From Filobasidium wieringae (lineage: Eukaryota > Basidiomycota > Tremellomycetes > Filobasidiales > Filobasidiaceae), in assembly GCA_001600055.1 (NCBI GenBank), contig BCIV01000015.1:414763-478762 (forward strand): a stretch of DNA of 64,000 nt, read 5' to 3'. Made by a program: the position numbers and the translations under genes. The notes beneath the pieces were generated by a model. It saw nothing but the letters and a program-made list of their open reading frames with translations. It made no database searches and had not been told where the DNA came from. Position 1 is the first letter of the stretch; the number at the start of each line of letters is the position of its first letter. This document shows, one piece after another, positions 24,752 to 36,497 of this stretch.

Positions 24752-26488
24752 CACGAGGATCCTAGGTTCGAAAGTATCTTTTTGCTCGGCTTTTTATGCG
24801 AGTCACAGAGTCGCTATCTCCCCGTTCGAGTTGCTGCCTGCATGTCAGTACGGCTGTTCGAGGTTGATTTGTACAAGCACAGGATTGCATAATGGAACGG
24901 TTGTTGTTATATAACGTATCAAATTTGCAACTCGTTCAGGGCGGGCAATAGATGCTATCACCCGTCACTATCTCCATGGTCGTTGCGATGATCAATCCGG
25001 ATATCAACGGTCATATGTGAACCACTCAGGTATCTCAACTTGACCGAACCGAAGCTCACGACTAGATGTTGTTGCGAAACTTTAGATTTCGTTTCGATTC
25101 GCCTCTTCGGGTACCCCTTGGTACATCTGTTGTCGTCATGACGATCGAGTGTTGCAGAGTCACAAGCTGGATGGTACCCTGTAACACCAATCGAAAGGTG
25201 CCTGGGAGGTAACTTACAATGGCCGGCGACAACTCAGCCCCAATTGCCGTGGTTTCCACTCTGGGCAAACATGGCAATACTACTGACGACATTCTATCTA
25301 GGCCAGGTCATTCGTCATCTGTTCATGCTGGACGAACGGTTCCCCGCTATTATGCACTATTTGCAGTGGTAATTTGCATTGGACAATCACGAATAACTCA
25401 ATCATTGCTACTTCCTCCTTGGTAGACATTGTCTAAAGAGCACTGCTGCCGATTAACTGCGGGAGTGTTCCACCAGGGCCCCAGTGGTTTCTGCAACAGG
25501 CTTGCTCGTCTGCGTGCTCACCGTAACAGGCTTCTTCCGCCAAACCTGTCAATTATCAAAGATGGAAATCCAAGTCAAATGCCCGTATGTCGCAAGAGTA
25601 CGAGCGCGCCTAGCCATTTTGAAACGTCAAACAGTTCAGTGAAACGGTGAGCGTTTCGTCGGTTCGGTTGCATAGATGCGGTTCCGCATGGACGAAGAAT
25701 GGCGGCGATATGAAGGCGAGATCCGAGAGCGGTCATTGTGCAATAGTTCTATGGCGAGATACCCCTGTGTCAGCAGCACCTGGCCCTGACCGGAGGAGGA
25801 ATCAACTGGAAGCGACAGAGTCGTCCCTATTCCCCGTGACCGTGCCGGCGTGCGTGTACGTTTCGGAGAGAAGGCGGAGGAGCCAGGGGGTGACGTCAAA
25901 CGCACCATGACCCATGCTGTGACCTGGGAAAAGGGAAGGAACGGGTGAAACAGCGTGGCTGCACGCGCGCGGGGCACAGGCAGCGATCGAAAGAATGACA
26001 ACAACGGGCAAGGAAAGAGGGGAGTCAACTTTGAGTCAAGTAGCAGCAGCGACAGACAAGAAGGGAATTGGATTGACAATTGACAACGAAAGAAAGTTTC
26101 AAAGCTTCCTTGGACACTTCTGACCGTTACTCTGACTACCACCACACATTCGTTTCACTTCCAACAACACCACTACTGCTTACACCGCACACAACCTACA
26201 GAGCTTCTCGCCCAGCACAGCAACGCACGCTACTCTACTTTTACTACTGTCACAAATAAACAAACAACCCTCGCCCGGAATCACCTCCTTTCACCCTTGA
26301 AATCGTGTACGCGAAATTGACGTAGTAACTCGCGAACAAGCACAGCAAGCAGTAAACGTCTCCATTCCAGATCCCTTTCGGCATCGCCTGAACCTGGAAA
26401 GCTTGATACAGAGGTTCAGTACAACTACTACTCTATCAGCCTGAAATCCGCGACCACTTCAATCTCACCTCGTCACCCAACATACAAA
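24752..26488. other. Long intergenic region and 5' leader of the two-TM gene
   Basis: No gene can be supported in 1.7 kb. A 169-codon minus-strand open frame (25636-26145) is the mirror of purine-rich plus-strand sequence and has no family features. From about 26140 to 26488 the plus strand is CA/CT-rich and G-poor, as in long fungal 5' leaders. A long regulated leader or an unannotated noncoding RNA is possible. Confidence 0.4.
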
Positions 26489-27238
26489 ATGAACTCGGAA
26501 CCCGCACCTGGAACTGAGAGACGTGCTCTCATCTTCAATCTCACCCTGTTCTGTATCACTGGACTAGCATTGACCATCTACTCATGGGTATTCGCTGCTC
26601 ATATCGCCAACGGATTGGCAAGTAGCACGCTAGACGAGCTCGGTAAGCCTTTGTTCAGTCCCGGAACAACCCAGACAACGTACTTACCTCCTTTGTCTTG
26701 TTCAGTATGGGCTGCCACTCTTTGTTCGACTGTGTTCTATGGAACAGCCGTCTACCAGTCATACACTGCATACGTACGAAGGAACGGTCCATCGTTCTCT
26801 ATTGGACCCTTCACCATCCTTTCATCATCCCTTCTTCCTTCTGCGACCACCGCGACCGTGCCTGGAGCTATCAGCATATCTTCCCCCATGGTGAACTCTA
26901 CTCCTCGATCCAACTCCAACTTCAAGTTCGAGAACAACATCGCCAACGCCTATCCCGACAGTCCTTCTACCCCTCGGGCGAGCGTCGAGCTATCCGTATG
27001 CCCTCCTACTCCGGACACCCCCATGTCAAATCAGTCGACCCCAATGCTCATTACCCCTCAAATGGATCGATCGTACGCTCCTCACTCGCCATCCCCAGCT
27101 GCTCGTAACAAGATCAGGTTCGGAGGGATGATGAAGAGGAAGAGCGATTCTTTCGAGGACGATATCGAGAGGGGCTCAGAGATGCATGGACTTGGGATGG
27201 GAGCCATCGGCAGCGACGTACACCTCGTCAGGGCATAG
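26489..27238 (+). CDS. Small two-transmembrane protein, function unknown
   Basis: Exons 26489-26642 and 26706-27238; 228 aa. The 63-nt intron (GTAAGC...TTCAG) is open and in frame, so an unspliced 249-aa form is also possible. Two hydrophobic segments are clear: about 13-38 (IFNLTLFCITGLALTIYSWV) and about 52-72 (VWAATLCSTVFYGTAVYQSY). The remaining C-terminal 150 residues are Ser/Pro/Thr-rich and hydrophilic with basic patches (GGMMKRKSDS) and SP/TP sites. The layout suggests a fungal membrane protein with a phosphorylated cytosolic tail. I do not recognise a named family. Confidence 0.75.
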   Translation: MNSEPAPGTERRALIFNLTLFCITGLALTIYSWVFAAHIANGLASSTLDELGKPLFSPGTTQTTYLPPLSCSVWAATLCSTVFYGTAVYQSYTAYVRRNGPSFSIGPFTILSSSLLPSATTATVPGAISISSPMVNSTPRSNSNFKFENNIANAYPDSPSTPRASVELSVCPPTPDTPMSNQSTPMLITPQMDRSYAPHSPSPAARNKIRFGGMMKRKSDSFEDDIERGSEMHGLGMGAIGSDVHLVRA

Positions 27239-27816
27239 ACAGGCGGACCGGATGAGACGAGATGCAGGAGGATTTATACGAAGGAGAAGCACGAGATGTC
27301 ACGGACGGCCGTTCTCTCCGCCGCTTCGTTCACGAGACATTTACGACCGATTCATATCACATACTACCTTTTCTTACTAGGTAGATATCACATCATGTAC
27401 CTAGGATTCTAGTTTGTAAGGATGGCAGAGCCCAAGGTGGAAAATTGTGCCGCTCAGCTATTACAGCCCGAGTGAACGTTCCGCTGGCCTCGATCCGCAA
27501 ATGATATTTTATGACATACCTCTTACGGTGCAAATATGGAGCACAAACCTGATTGATTTGCAACATATCAGCCGGCATCGTTAGTGTACACTGACCGAGC
27601 CACAAACCGCTACCGCTACCTCGGTATGCGTCTATCTTGCACCCTATCATCTCAAGCAAAACGAAGAGTTTGACGCGTCCGACGCAGAATGGACGGAAGC
27701 TAAGGGCAATGCATCGCGGTAGAGATTATTGGATAAACAAATTCAATACAGTTTCCACAAACTAGACAAACAAAGCCTCTTGGGTAACGCGGAATATTCT
27801 ACGAAGTTCATCAATT
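27239..27816. other. Convergent 3' intergenic region
   Basis: This spacer separates two convergent genes (two-TM protein, plus; OM14-like, minus) and holds both 3' ends. An 88-codon minus-strand open frame at 27393-27659 has no features supporting it as a gene. Confidence 0.4.
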
Positions 27817-29267
27817 CTAAGCCTTGCCCTCACGCTTTTGCTTCCAGACGTTGGCAGCGAGACCCTCGACGGCACTCAAACTGACCAAACCAGAAGCAAT
27901 CCCGGCAATGATCTTTCGGTCCCACACTCGCCTGTCCCAGTTCTGGTAACCGAGGTAACCGACTATAGAAGACGAGCAAGATCAGCTCTGGAAGTCGGTA
28001 GGTAATATTGCGATTTCCATGCTTACCAGCTCCGAGCACAGCAACGTTGACAGCTCCCAAGAGTCCTCCAGCAACACCGGGTCGAAGGACGAGCTCACGA
28101 GCGTTGACGTAGAATTTACTTCCCTCAGCCTTTGCCCGGTTGATCTCGTCTTGACCTTCTGGAGTGTTGGCAAACTGTTCAGCGACGACACCCTCGATTC
28201 CGAAAAGAGCGACGACGGAAGCAGCAGTAGCTCCGACGTAGTTTCGGTCCCACGGAATGTTTCGTCGAGTGTACGCGTAGTAACCGATGGTAGAAAGGAG
28301 ACCGACGTTGGCTATGATCGTAACATATCAGCTGTCATATTGCAGTCAGGTTGTGCATACAAATGTGTAGACACTCACCGACTCCCATCAAACCACCCAA
28401 AGCACCAGGTCGGAGAACGATATCCTTGGCCTTCTCGTAGTAAGCGGCAATGACGTTCTCGGCGTGCTGGATCTCTCGCTAAACAGCAGACATTACGCGA
28501 AGTCAATAACATGATCCGGAGAGTATTCTGGGTGATCAGAAACTCACGGAAGCCTCCCTCTTGATCTGCTTGGCTTTCTTCTCGGCGTCATTGGCCAACT
28601 GCTTGGCCTTTGCCTCAGCATCATCAGCCAACTCTTTGGTCTTTTCACTGGCGTCGTGAGCAAGCTGCTTGGTAGCGCCCTTGACCTCCTTAGCCTTCTC
28701 CTCGGCCTTCTTCTCGACCTCCTTTGCCTTTCTCTCAGCGTCCTTAGCGGCCTGTTTTCCCTTCTCTACGCTCTCGTCTACCTTTCGGCCAGCCTTGGCT
28801 CCAGCTTGTTCGGCGGATTCGGGCATCTTGATTTCGGAACCCTTTGGTGCTTGGGTAGCTTTAGGGGCAGCGGAAGACGTAGCGGGCTCGTCGTTTAATG
28901 GGTCGTTGGGAGAACGCTTGGAAGAAAGGTTGATGGGCTCGATGGATTGAGCTTTGACGGGCTCAACGGGCTGAGGATGTTCGAAAGTTTCTCTGTCAAT
29001 GACTTGTACCTGTGAATCGAGGAAGGTTTAATATCGTCGCTCGTACCCGTGCTGATCAGGGAGATTCGACTTACGCCAGAGTCGATTCCGTGTTGGGCAG
29101 GAGTTTCACCTTCAAAATGTTGTCCTTCAAGCAAGGCCTGGTCAGGTTGAGGTTGATCTTCGGGAGCAGGAGCTGCGGGAGGTAGCAATACGCAAGTTTA
29201 GTGACTGATTTGCGAGGGAAAAGTCGCGTGACTTGCCGTTCTTAGCAGCGACGTCGGCCCAGGACAT
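27817..29267 (-). CDS. OM14: Mitochondrial outer membrane protein OM14-like
   Basis: Exons (complement): 29237-29267, 29075-29172, 28548-29009, 28379-28478, 28027-28311, 27817-27962; 373 aa. The N-terminal half is hydrophilic. Residues of about 130-205 form a long amphipathic helix of Ala/Lys/Glu repeats (AERKAKEVEKKAEEKAKEVK), similar to stress-type coiled helices. The C-terminal half has two copies of a fungal OM14-C unit: EKAKDIVLRPGALGGLMGV and ARELVLRPGVAGGLLGAVNV. Each is followed by a Gly-rich hydrophobic segment. OM14 is an outer-membrane protein linked to ribosome docking at mitochondria in yeast. Intron 1 has a GC donor (GCAAGT...CGCAG); a GT donor nearby would break the frame. Confidence 0.8.
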
Positions 29268-29547
29268 TGTGGTTGTTCTTGGTGGTGATTGAGAAGAAGT
29301 AGGGGTAAAGGGAGTGCAAGGTTATATGCGATTGAACGTTATCGAGCTGGAGTGTGTGTCGAGCGCGGGAAACGAGGAGAGCGAGAGCGAGGGTGAGAGT
29401 ACAAGAAGGGCGGCAGCGAGGGCGAGCGACATGATGATGCGGTTTGCTGGTTGGGCACGAGCGGAAGGGAAAGAGCGGAATGACGTAGTAGCGAGCATAA
29501 CAATCTGTTTCTCACGGGTAGTCACGCTCATGTACGCTCAGTGTCAG

Positions 29548-31086
29548 TCACGTGATGTATAGATCTTGCTTCAACATCAACTCTTTACAGCACTCGTCCA
29601 TCCGCCACCGGTACGAGGGCTCCAATCTAACGGTATGTGCTATCACCTTGCTCATCACATCCAATCCTTTAGCAAAAGGCAGAACATGCTTCAATTCGGT
29701 GGCTGACATGTCGTAGAAGCCCATCTTGTTGGCGTCCGGCAGACTTTCGAACGTCTTCGAGGATCGATCAGTAATCGTTTCGAACGATAGATCAACCAGG
29801 ACATACCGGCCAACTGTCACTGCTTGGGGTTCCTAACAGCTTGAAGATACTTGAAGCAAGTCCCAACTCTCCCCAGCACCCTTCGAAGAGCGCTTGACGT
29901 TGCCATACCCCTCGGGTGACTGACTCGTGGCCCATCGTCTTTGTCACAACCATGGCTGAGCACACCGGTGCTTCGTCATCGTTGGAGTCGTCATCGGCAT
30001 CCTCGTTCATGGCATGACGGAATCCATCTTGAACAGTCTGATAGCCGGTATCGACTGTTCGGCTGACGTCTGGAGAGCCATATGCCAATGGTGTGAACAT
30101 CTCGGCTATAGTTACGCCGAAAGCCCAAAAGTCCAACGCAAACGGGTCGTATCGGTCTGATCCAAAAAGCAGCTCAGGGGACCTATATGGTCTGAGATGG
30201 ATTACGTTTAGGCGATCATCATATCTGATCCAGGCCGGGATCTGATGAGACTCACCCAGTGCCGACTTGCAAAATCATATTTTGATATCCTCCTTCGCTC
30301 CGGCTGCATCGCTTCCAAGCGATCCCAAAGTCTATCAGCTTTACCAGGTCTTGCCCCGGATTTTTCGATCCAATATTGACCGCCGAATCATGAAGGAGTA
30401 TGTTGGACGGCTTGATGTCACGGTGAGCAATTCCTTGGCGATGCAAGTATGCGAGCCCTTGTGCGATTTGGAGGGCAATTATAGTAGACACAAGTTCAAA
30501 TGATGATCGCCTACATTGTAGCGATGTCATACACAGGAAAAGGTCTGCGACTGACGTTTTCGGTAGGGCTGGAGGCATGATATCCTTAGACGGGATGTTC
30601 ATCACTGTCTCGTACGGAACTGGCGTGAAGTTCGGATCCTGCACAAGTTGGTAGAGGGTGTATGGGCAGTACGGGAAGAAAAGCCGGTAACGGCAGTTGT
30701 CCATATCCAAGTCATGCTCTAGAAGTTTGATTACCTGCATATGTCGCAACAATCCCTCTTCTAGCAGCGATTCTCTGCTAAGAGTCTAATGGCTTACATT
30801 CAGATGATCCAGGCTTTCCAAAAGCCTGATCTCCTGATGCATATCGTGAGGGGGTAGGATCGCATGCTCTGCTTGTATTACTTTGCAAGCCAGAACGTTG
30901 TATCCTGAGTCCTGTAGGTTCGGTCTTGACACTGAAGAAGGCTCGACTTGAGCCGTCTCGACTCGATAGACTGTTGAATGGGTTCCTATGCTTGGGAAGA
31001 GAGATAAGCCACGGGCTCAACTCGCCGTGCGTCACCCAAGAATCATATGAACGAGGCTGGACATTACCTTGCGCAATCAATCGCAT
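29548..31086 (-). CDS. CMGC protein kinase, CDK-activating-kinase (Csk1/Cak1)-like
   Basis: Exons (complement): 31068-31086, 30798-30985, 30556-30734, 30256-30510, 29807-30191, 29548-29754; 410 aa. The 19-nt first exon joins to restore a glycine loop ([12 protein letters not shown]). Other kinase motifs are NVLACKVIQ (ATP lysine), [11 protein letters not shown] near 160, KLIDFGIAW near 187, [12 protein letters not shown] (activation and P+1 loop, with no TEY/T-loop threonine of MAP kinases) and [13 protein letters not shown]. The CMGC tail [20 protein letters not shown] matches the CDK/CAK group. An acidic insert ([13 protein letters not shown]) lies in the C-lobe. Likely substrate is the T-loop of CDKs; this is by family analogy. 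Divergent from DPB4. Confidence 0.82.
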
Positions 31087-31414
31087 TGCAATCCTGATCC
31101 GGCACCAGCAGACGGTAGTGTTATGCTATCCGCACAAGAACTGACGACGATATATTAGAAGCACATGGAATGATGCTCGTGGCCATTGAAGCTGGTGTCA
31201 TGCTGCGTATAAATATGGAATACATACAACGATTTCCATCTTCGAGCTATGCGGGTCGATCTAATCTAAGTGGGTCTCGAGCGCGCGGAAGCAGATACAA
31301 GATCCGGTTCATTCATATCTGTTGGATCTGTTGAAGGTATCGCTAATTCCAGTCGGTTCATCGAAGGTACGAAACTAGAGCTTGCCATCACGACGAAGTC
31401 TGTTCTAAGGATCT
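31087..31414. promoter_or_regulatory. Divergent kinase-DPB4 intergenic region
   Basis: The 328-bp spacer lies between the start codons of the CAK-like kinase and DPB4, both with cell-cycle-linked roles. Shared regulation is possible but no defined element was seen. Confidence 0.5.
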
Positions 31415-32323
31415 ATGCCCCGCACTTCCCAGCCTTCAGCAGTAGTAGAACCTCGGAGAGCTGCTCAGGCTCAGCAGGACGGTGCAATGGTGGGCTTAGC
31501 GGATCTGGATCTTCCGAGAACTATCGTGACTAGGTTGGTGAAAAAACAGGTATGCAAAGTGTTTGGCGTGGTCTTGAACTGGAGCGGAACGTTTACGTGT
31601 ATTTTTAAACCTTTCTAGTTAGGGGATTCTGCTAAGACCTCGCCTGACATCATTCTAGCTCTGGTTAAATCATCGACTGTATTCATTAGTCACCTGAGTG
31701 AGTGGGCTTTGATTTACAGCCTTGGAAGCGTACCGTGATTGATGCAAATTTCAATCACCTTGATAAATTGTAGTTGCTGCGTGAGTGACACAGTAATACA
31801 GTCTGCCTCATCTCATAATCTGATAATTTTACGTCGGACTAGAGCTCATGACGAGACCCGACGTCGTAATGCAAAGACGATCACTCCGCAAGATGTTATA
31901 CAGGGAATCCGAGAAATAGAGTTCGGAGGCAACTCTGATAGCGCTGAGCAGTTGGCGGAGATTCTTATGGAGGAGCTCGAAGGTAGGTCGCCCGGTTCAG
32001 TTTCCGAAGTTGACGCTAACTGGTACCTTGTAGCTTTTAAGAAGATACAAAGAGAAGTAAAATTACGGACCGCAAGCAAAGATAACAGCAAGCGTCCGAT
32101 ACAAATTGAAGGCGAAGAAGGTATCCCCCTTGATGCGGATCAGACATTAGAAGTCGGCGAGGCGAACAACGAGAATGATGATTCGACTGCAGAAGACGCC
32201 GACGCAGCGACCGGAAATGAAGACGACGAGGCAATGGATGACGACGGCTCGCTCGATGAGGAAGATGTCAGAATTGAGGACAGACAAGGAGACATCAGTA
32301 TGAATTCGGATGATGACAGATGA
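31415..32323 (+). CDS. DPB4: DNA polymerase epsilon subunit Dpb4/POLE3 (histone-fold)
   Basis: Exons 31415-31549, 31619-31697, 31774-31780, 31843-32323; 233 aa. The histone fold runs over about 28-110: LDLPRTIVTRLVKK, then SPDIILALVKSSTVFISHL, then RRRNAKTITPQDVIQGIREI. The 7-nt third exon supplies residues that link FISHL to AHDE in the second helix; skipping it would break the fold. The C-terminal third is strongly acidic (EDADAATGNEDDEAMDDDGS). The family pairs with Dpb3/POLE4 in Pol epsilon and with CHRAC chromatin remodellers, acting in nuclear replication and heterochromatin inheritance. It converges on the GFA gene. Confidence 0.88.
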
Positions 32324-32430
32324 TACATGGACGGCACCCCTAGAGGTACTTATTGATTCGTTTATACCCAACTGAAACCGATGGCGGACGCGATCTTTCT
32401 AGTTATGACAGGCAGCTTCCTTGTGCTGTC

Positions 32431-33294
32431 TTATTCGACCCACAAACCATGTTTCTTATGCCAAGCCTGGGAAGTTGATCATAGTCAACAGTGAGCAGGA
32501 TGGTCACATCCAATCACAAACCTACCTCGATTCCTTTTCCAGGAGGGTACATGTCGTAGAATACACAACCTTCTGGTAGCGGAACGTGTTCTGGAGCAGA
32601 TGATCGCATGATTGATACAAGAGTTGGAAAACTCTCTTCATCTGCCGAACCCTTCCTAGACGTCTGTAAAGCCCCAACATGCGGGAGAGGAGTATCGATT
32701 GCAGCAGCAAAGGGATAGATCCACTGTCCCGTACATACAGAGCAAAGATGGATATCAGACTAAGCATCTTCGATCCAATCGGTCAACGGTAACGTACGTC
32801 TTCCCACTTCTTGTCGAATACCCAGAGCATGGAAGAGCATACGCTGCAAAACGATCGGGTTGATTCGCATCGTCCTACGTTTTTGCCACTTTCATACTTT
32901 TCAGCCTGGTAAGTTCTACAAACGAATATGCGGGGGTGAGATTCTCAGCTTGGATGTGTTTCCACACAAACTTTCCAATAGAGAGCGTCTTACCGAATCT
33001 GCTGTTCTCCTGTCTTGACTTGCAATGTTGCAGCTTGTCCCACTAAAAGAAAGCTGGCTGCTTAGTCAAGTTAATCAGCTTATAGAGAGGACACCTACTT
33101 ATGTTGACGCTGCCCATATAACCTCCCGTCTTCCTACAAATACTGCATTGACAATTTTGATAAGGAGCTGGGGTGTGCGAGTCGACGGTAAACTGGACTG
33201 TTTTGCAATGGCATGACCTGGCAACGTTACGATATTATCGATGAAGGTCTTGCCGGAAAACACCCGTGACTTACCCTTCAAGTGTCAAAGGCAT
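32431..33294 (-). CDS. GFA/CENP-V domain protein (glutathione-dependent formaldehyde-activating-like)
   Basis: Exons (complement): 33275-33294, 33099-33217, 32994-33042, 32798-32915, 32526-32759, 32431-32466; 191 aa. The metal-binding pattern is complete: GSCHCKTVQFTV, CQCSICRKTGG and FCSVCSSMLWVF, i.e. the seven conserved cysteines of the fold that binds two zinc ions. KYESGKNVGRC and a C-terminal FYDMYPPGKGIEAWHKKHGL, common in fungal members, follow. Bacterial relatives bind S-hydroxymethyl-glutathione; in animals the fold gave CENP-V. The substrate of the fungal proteins is not known. The frame was chosen by following the cysteines through all introns; alternative frames give no domain. 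Confidence 0.85.
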
Positions 33295-33948
33295 AGTGGG
33301 CTATCTATTGAAGCTATCGATATCGTAGAGAAAGATTGAGAATAATAATAGGTAGTAGGTAGTCTTGTTGCTTGTTGACAGTTGAGTAAGTCGAAACGGG
33401 ATGGTTTGATTACGAATCTAGAGTCTTGCGCCTTCTTGTTTCACGTGCACACATCAAACAACGCTGGTCCAACAACGGAAGACTGAGTGCCACCGTCATC
33501 CAGTCACGTATCGGGACAGTAAATCGGGGCAGCCAGACCAGCGTTTGCGAACGTTGGGTGCGAGTGGCTGTCAATCAGCGCGATAGTTGAATATCTCTTT
33601 AGAAGTTCAGATAATTGCACATCAACGGGCAATTCACTTTGCGAAAAGGCCACATATCCGGTCCAAATCTTTCCCTACCAGGTATTCATATATGTCTTGA
33701 TACAAGCAGCGTCTTTTTGAGGACCATTCCTAGAATGCCTAATTCCTCTATATGTGCTATGTCTGACAGGCGTTACCGAAATCCAGCTTCGGGATTGACA
33801 GGAAGTAAATTCCCGATTTCAGGAAGCAAATGAGGCGCGATAAAGCTTCCTAATTTCTGCTCCTCTTATATTTTGCTTGCTTTATAAAGTGCACCAAGTG
33901 TTAGCACGTAGTATGCATCCTGATTTCTAGCTTCTGATACATATCACA
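33295..33948. promoter_or_regulatory. Divergent GFA-BUD27 intergenic region
   Basis: This 654-bp spacer holds both promoters. A CACGTG core lies in TTTCACGTGCACAC near 33440. No gene is supported; a 72-codon open frame at 33615 has no family features. Confidence 0.5.
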
Positions 33949-36386
33949 ATGTCATCGCCGTTTCAATCGAAAATCCATCAGAAGCTTGCACAAGAGATTA
34001 TCGATCTGGAAGCGTTGACATCGAGTGTGAAAACCACCACACTTCCCGATGAGCAACTCCTTCGTATCAACATCGGTCAGGAGTGGTGGGTGGATATGAA
34101 CCGGACCGATCTAGCTACGTTTTTAGGACGGAGAAAAGCGGGTGGGTCTTCATATGTAGCTTTCCCTCTTTGTTCGCGCACCAACTCGTCTCATTTGCAT
34201 CAGCTTACACAGCGAATCTGCAGGGTTTCTCATGGCTAGATGACAAGCGACCTGAAGAGACATCAATTGATAACCAAAAGGGAAATGAAATTACCACCCA
34301 ATCCACGGTGTCTGGCATCACTGTACAGGAAGGACAGGCTCTTCATTCCGCCGAATCGGATTCTGTGCAATCTGGCAGTGCAATCCAGTTCGTTGAGGCT
34401 ATCAAGTCTTTACCAGATGCCCTAAGACAGCCCCTGGAGGAAATGCTAAGCTCGAAAGACGGACAAGAGGTTCTAAACGAGGAGGGTCTTCCTGTAGTCG
34501 AAATAAGAGAACAGAACTTTGACAACGGAGCAGCCCAACCAAGGTTGTTACAAACCCTTTCAGCCTCGATTTCTAAGGAGACTGAGGCAAGTGGATATTG
34601 GTCACCTGCAGCAGTAGAAACGCGACGGAAACTTCGCGAAAGGTTGTTTGCCGATGGTTCCGATTCTGACCAAGAAACCGAATCATCAATCGAGGAGATG
34701 CACGTTGTCCCGGTAAAGACTACCCCTTTACGAAATATAGAGCAATCATCGCTAAAGGTCAACGGAGAAACCCAGGCTGCCAGAGTGGAATTATTGCCTG
34801 AAGAGCTGCTTGAAGTTGGAGGGCGAAAGAGTGTATCATTCGCTCCTCATACGAATGTCAGGACCTTCGAAAAGGGAGCCGCGATCCCCACGCCCCCTTC
34901 CGGTTCGGTCCCTTCCACTCAGAAAAGCTCAGTGCCTGGCGGATCGTCCGATGATTCGCCCTTTCGAGGGCTGAAAAAGGGATTTCTGGCTCCATCCCGC
35001 GAATCTAAACCCTCAAACACTTCCGGCATCTCAGCAAGACCCAAGGATTCTTCCGAAACAATCGAGACAAACAGGTCAGCATCGACGGCTGATGCACCAT
35101 CCAAAGTTTCTTGCCCAGAAATCGTATCCAATTATAGCTCGTCCAGAAGCGAAATTTTCCCGGATACTCAGGAGGGACCTGTATCATTCCCGTCATCTCT
35201 TCATGGACAAAGCGATGAACGAACGAGCGAAGACACTTTAGAGCCTTTGGCACCCGGCCATGAGAATGTGCAACACAGACAACCCAGTATCTTCTTAGCG
35301 CGCCAGGAGGCTTCTCGAATGCCAACGTTTCCCAGGCGGTCAGAAGGAACCCCAATGATTAGACACACGGATGCAACTGGACCCGAACGAAAAGGCGATC
35401 CGATGAAATTTAAAGTTATGGAACGCCCACCTAAACCATCAGCAAGCCAAAGAATCCAAAAAGCTCCTGAAAATGGTCGAGCAAACAGAACGGTCCCAAC
35501 GGACGTCAACGCTGACCGAGCGTCCTCCTTGACACCAAGTCCCCATCGCGAAGAGGAGCAGGAGTCTGACGGATCATTCGAATATTCTGATTCAGAATCG
35601 ATCAATTTTGATATGGATAATGGACTCTTGGCTCGAGAAGCGGCTATGGCTTATCATCAGAAACGCAGCCAGCTTGGCAGAAGAGCTTTAGGGGGTTGGA
35701 CCGGCCATGTTGATGAGAGCGGAACGACGGGTTTCTACAGCGAAGAGATGGACGCAGCTCGAGGTTCGAGTAACGTCGTACCGTTTGGTGGAATGGTTCT
35801 ACCGGGTGCCGATCTCCGAAGTCTCAATGTCAGTACTGATGAGGACGATGCACGAGACGCGGAAATGCCTTCCATCACCCTTCCAAGTCTGATACCGGGA
35901 GCAGAAAATCTGCCATCTATGATTCGGATTGGCAAACTCGAAAATGGCAATCTGATCTTGCAAGACGAGGAGAACTTGGTCGATGAGGGTGAAGAACAAG
36001 GCGATCGTAGTACCAGCCAACCCCAGACAGCGGCCACAGAGAAATCGATGAAAAAGAGGAATAAGGCGAATATCCTGGCACGTTTAAGCAAGGGCGAGCT
36101 GGAGGAGATGCTCAGGGAAGAGGCGATACAAGAAAAGGAGATGAAAGAGGCAAGGGTGATCGTCGATTACAACGCAAATGCGCTTCCCCAAGTCAGAACG
36201 GAGCCAGATCCTGCTACAGAAAGGTCGAAAGGCGAAAGGGATAGCAGTATTGCTGTATCCAACATCGTCACCGAAAGGAAGACGACGGCAGATTCCTCAA
36301 CGCAACAACAGATCAAGGAAGATACGACAGCCAAACCTATCAAAATATCTCGCTTCAAGGCCGCTAGATTGCGCGGTTCCACGTGA
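33949..36386 (+). CDS. BUD27: Bud27/URI-type unconventional prefoldin
   Basis: Exons 33949-34141 and 34213-36386; 788 aa. The N-terminus has a prefoldin-like start: FQSKIHQKLAQEIIDLEAL, then IGQEWWVDMNRTDLATFLGR. The middle has the URI-type segment GRKSVSFAPHTNVRTFEKG near residues 255-275. The end carries the Bud27/URI C-terminal signature IKISRFKAARLRG. Between them lies a long disordered acidic/Ser-rich region with ESDGSFEYSDSESINFDMD. Known members bind RPB5 and the R2TP co-chaperone and help assemble RNA polymerases in the cytoplasm. The acceptor at 34211-34212 was chosen over the later CTGCAG because only it keeps the frame. Confidence 0.82.
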
Positions 36387-36497
36387 TATATATGTATATT
36401 TGTGTGTATGTCGTCCGCAGATTGAGAGTAGTATGCGTCCAGATAGAATTCACTACAACATGATCTTACATCTCGTCGCTTCCAAGGTAATTCCCAT

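Noticed and set aside
24770..24800. Second tRNA B-box-like GGTTCGAAA after the tRNA-Asn
   Set aside because: No matching stems or A box around it.
25636..26145. 169-codon minus-strand open frame
   Set aside because: It mirrors the purine-rich leader of the two-TM gene, is low complexity and has no recognisable domain.
30511..30555. Reading the 45-nt segment in the CAK-like kinase as coding
   Set aside because: It is open in frame, but has proper GTCAGT and TGTAG borders and sits as an insert at an unlikely point before the HRD helix; treated as an intron although retention is possible.
32522..32767. Minus-strand helical 81-codon frame in the GFA gene
   Set aside because: It is an alternative frame of the last large GFA exon; following the cysteine pattern through the introns gives another frame.
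32431..33294. A centromere role for the GFA/CENP-V-like gene because of nearby segregation genes
   Set aside because: The CENP-V function is an animal feature; fungal GFA proteins are generally enzyme-like and nothing in the sequence points to centromeres.
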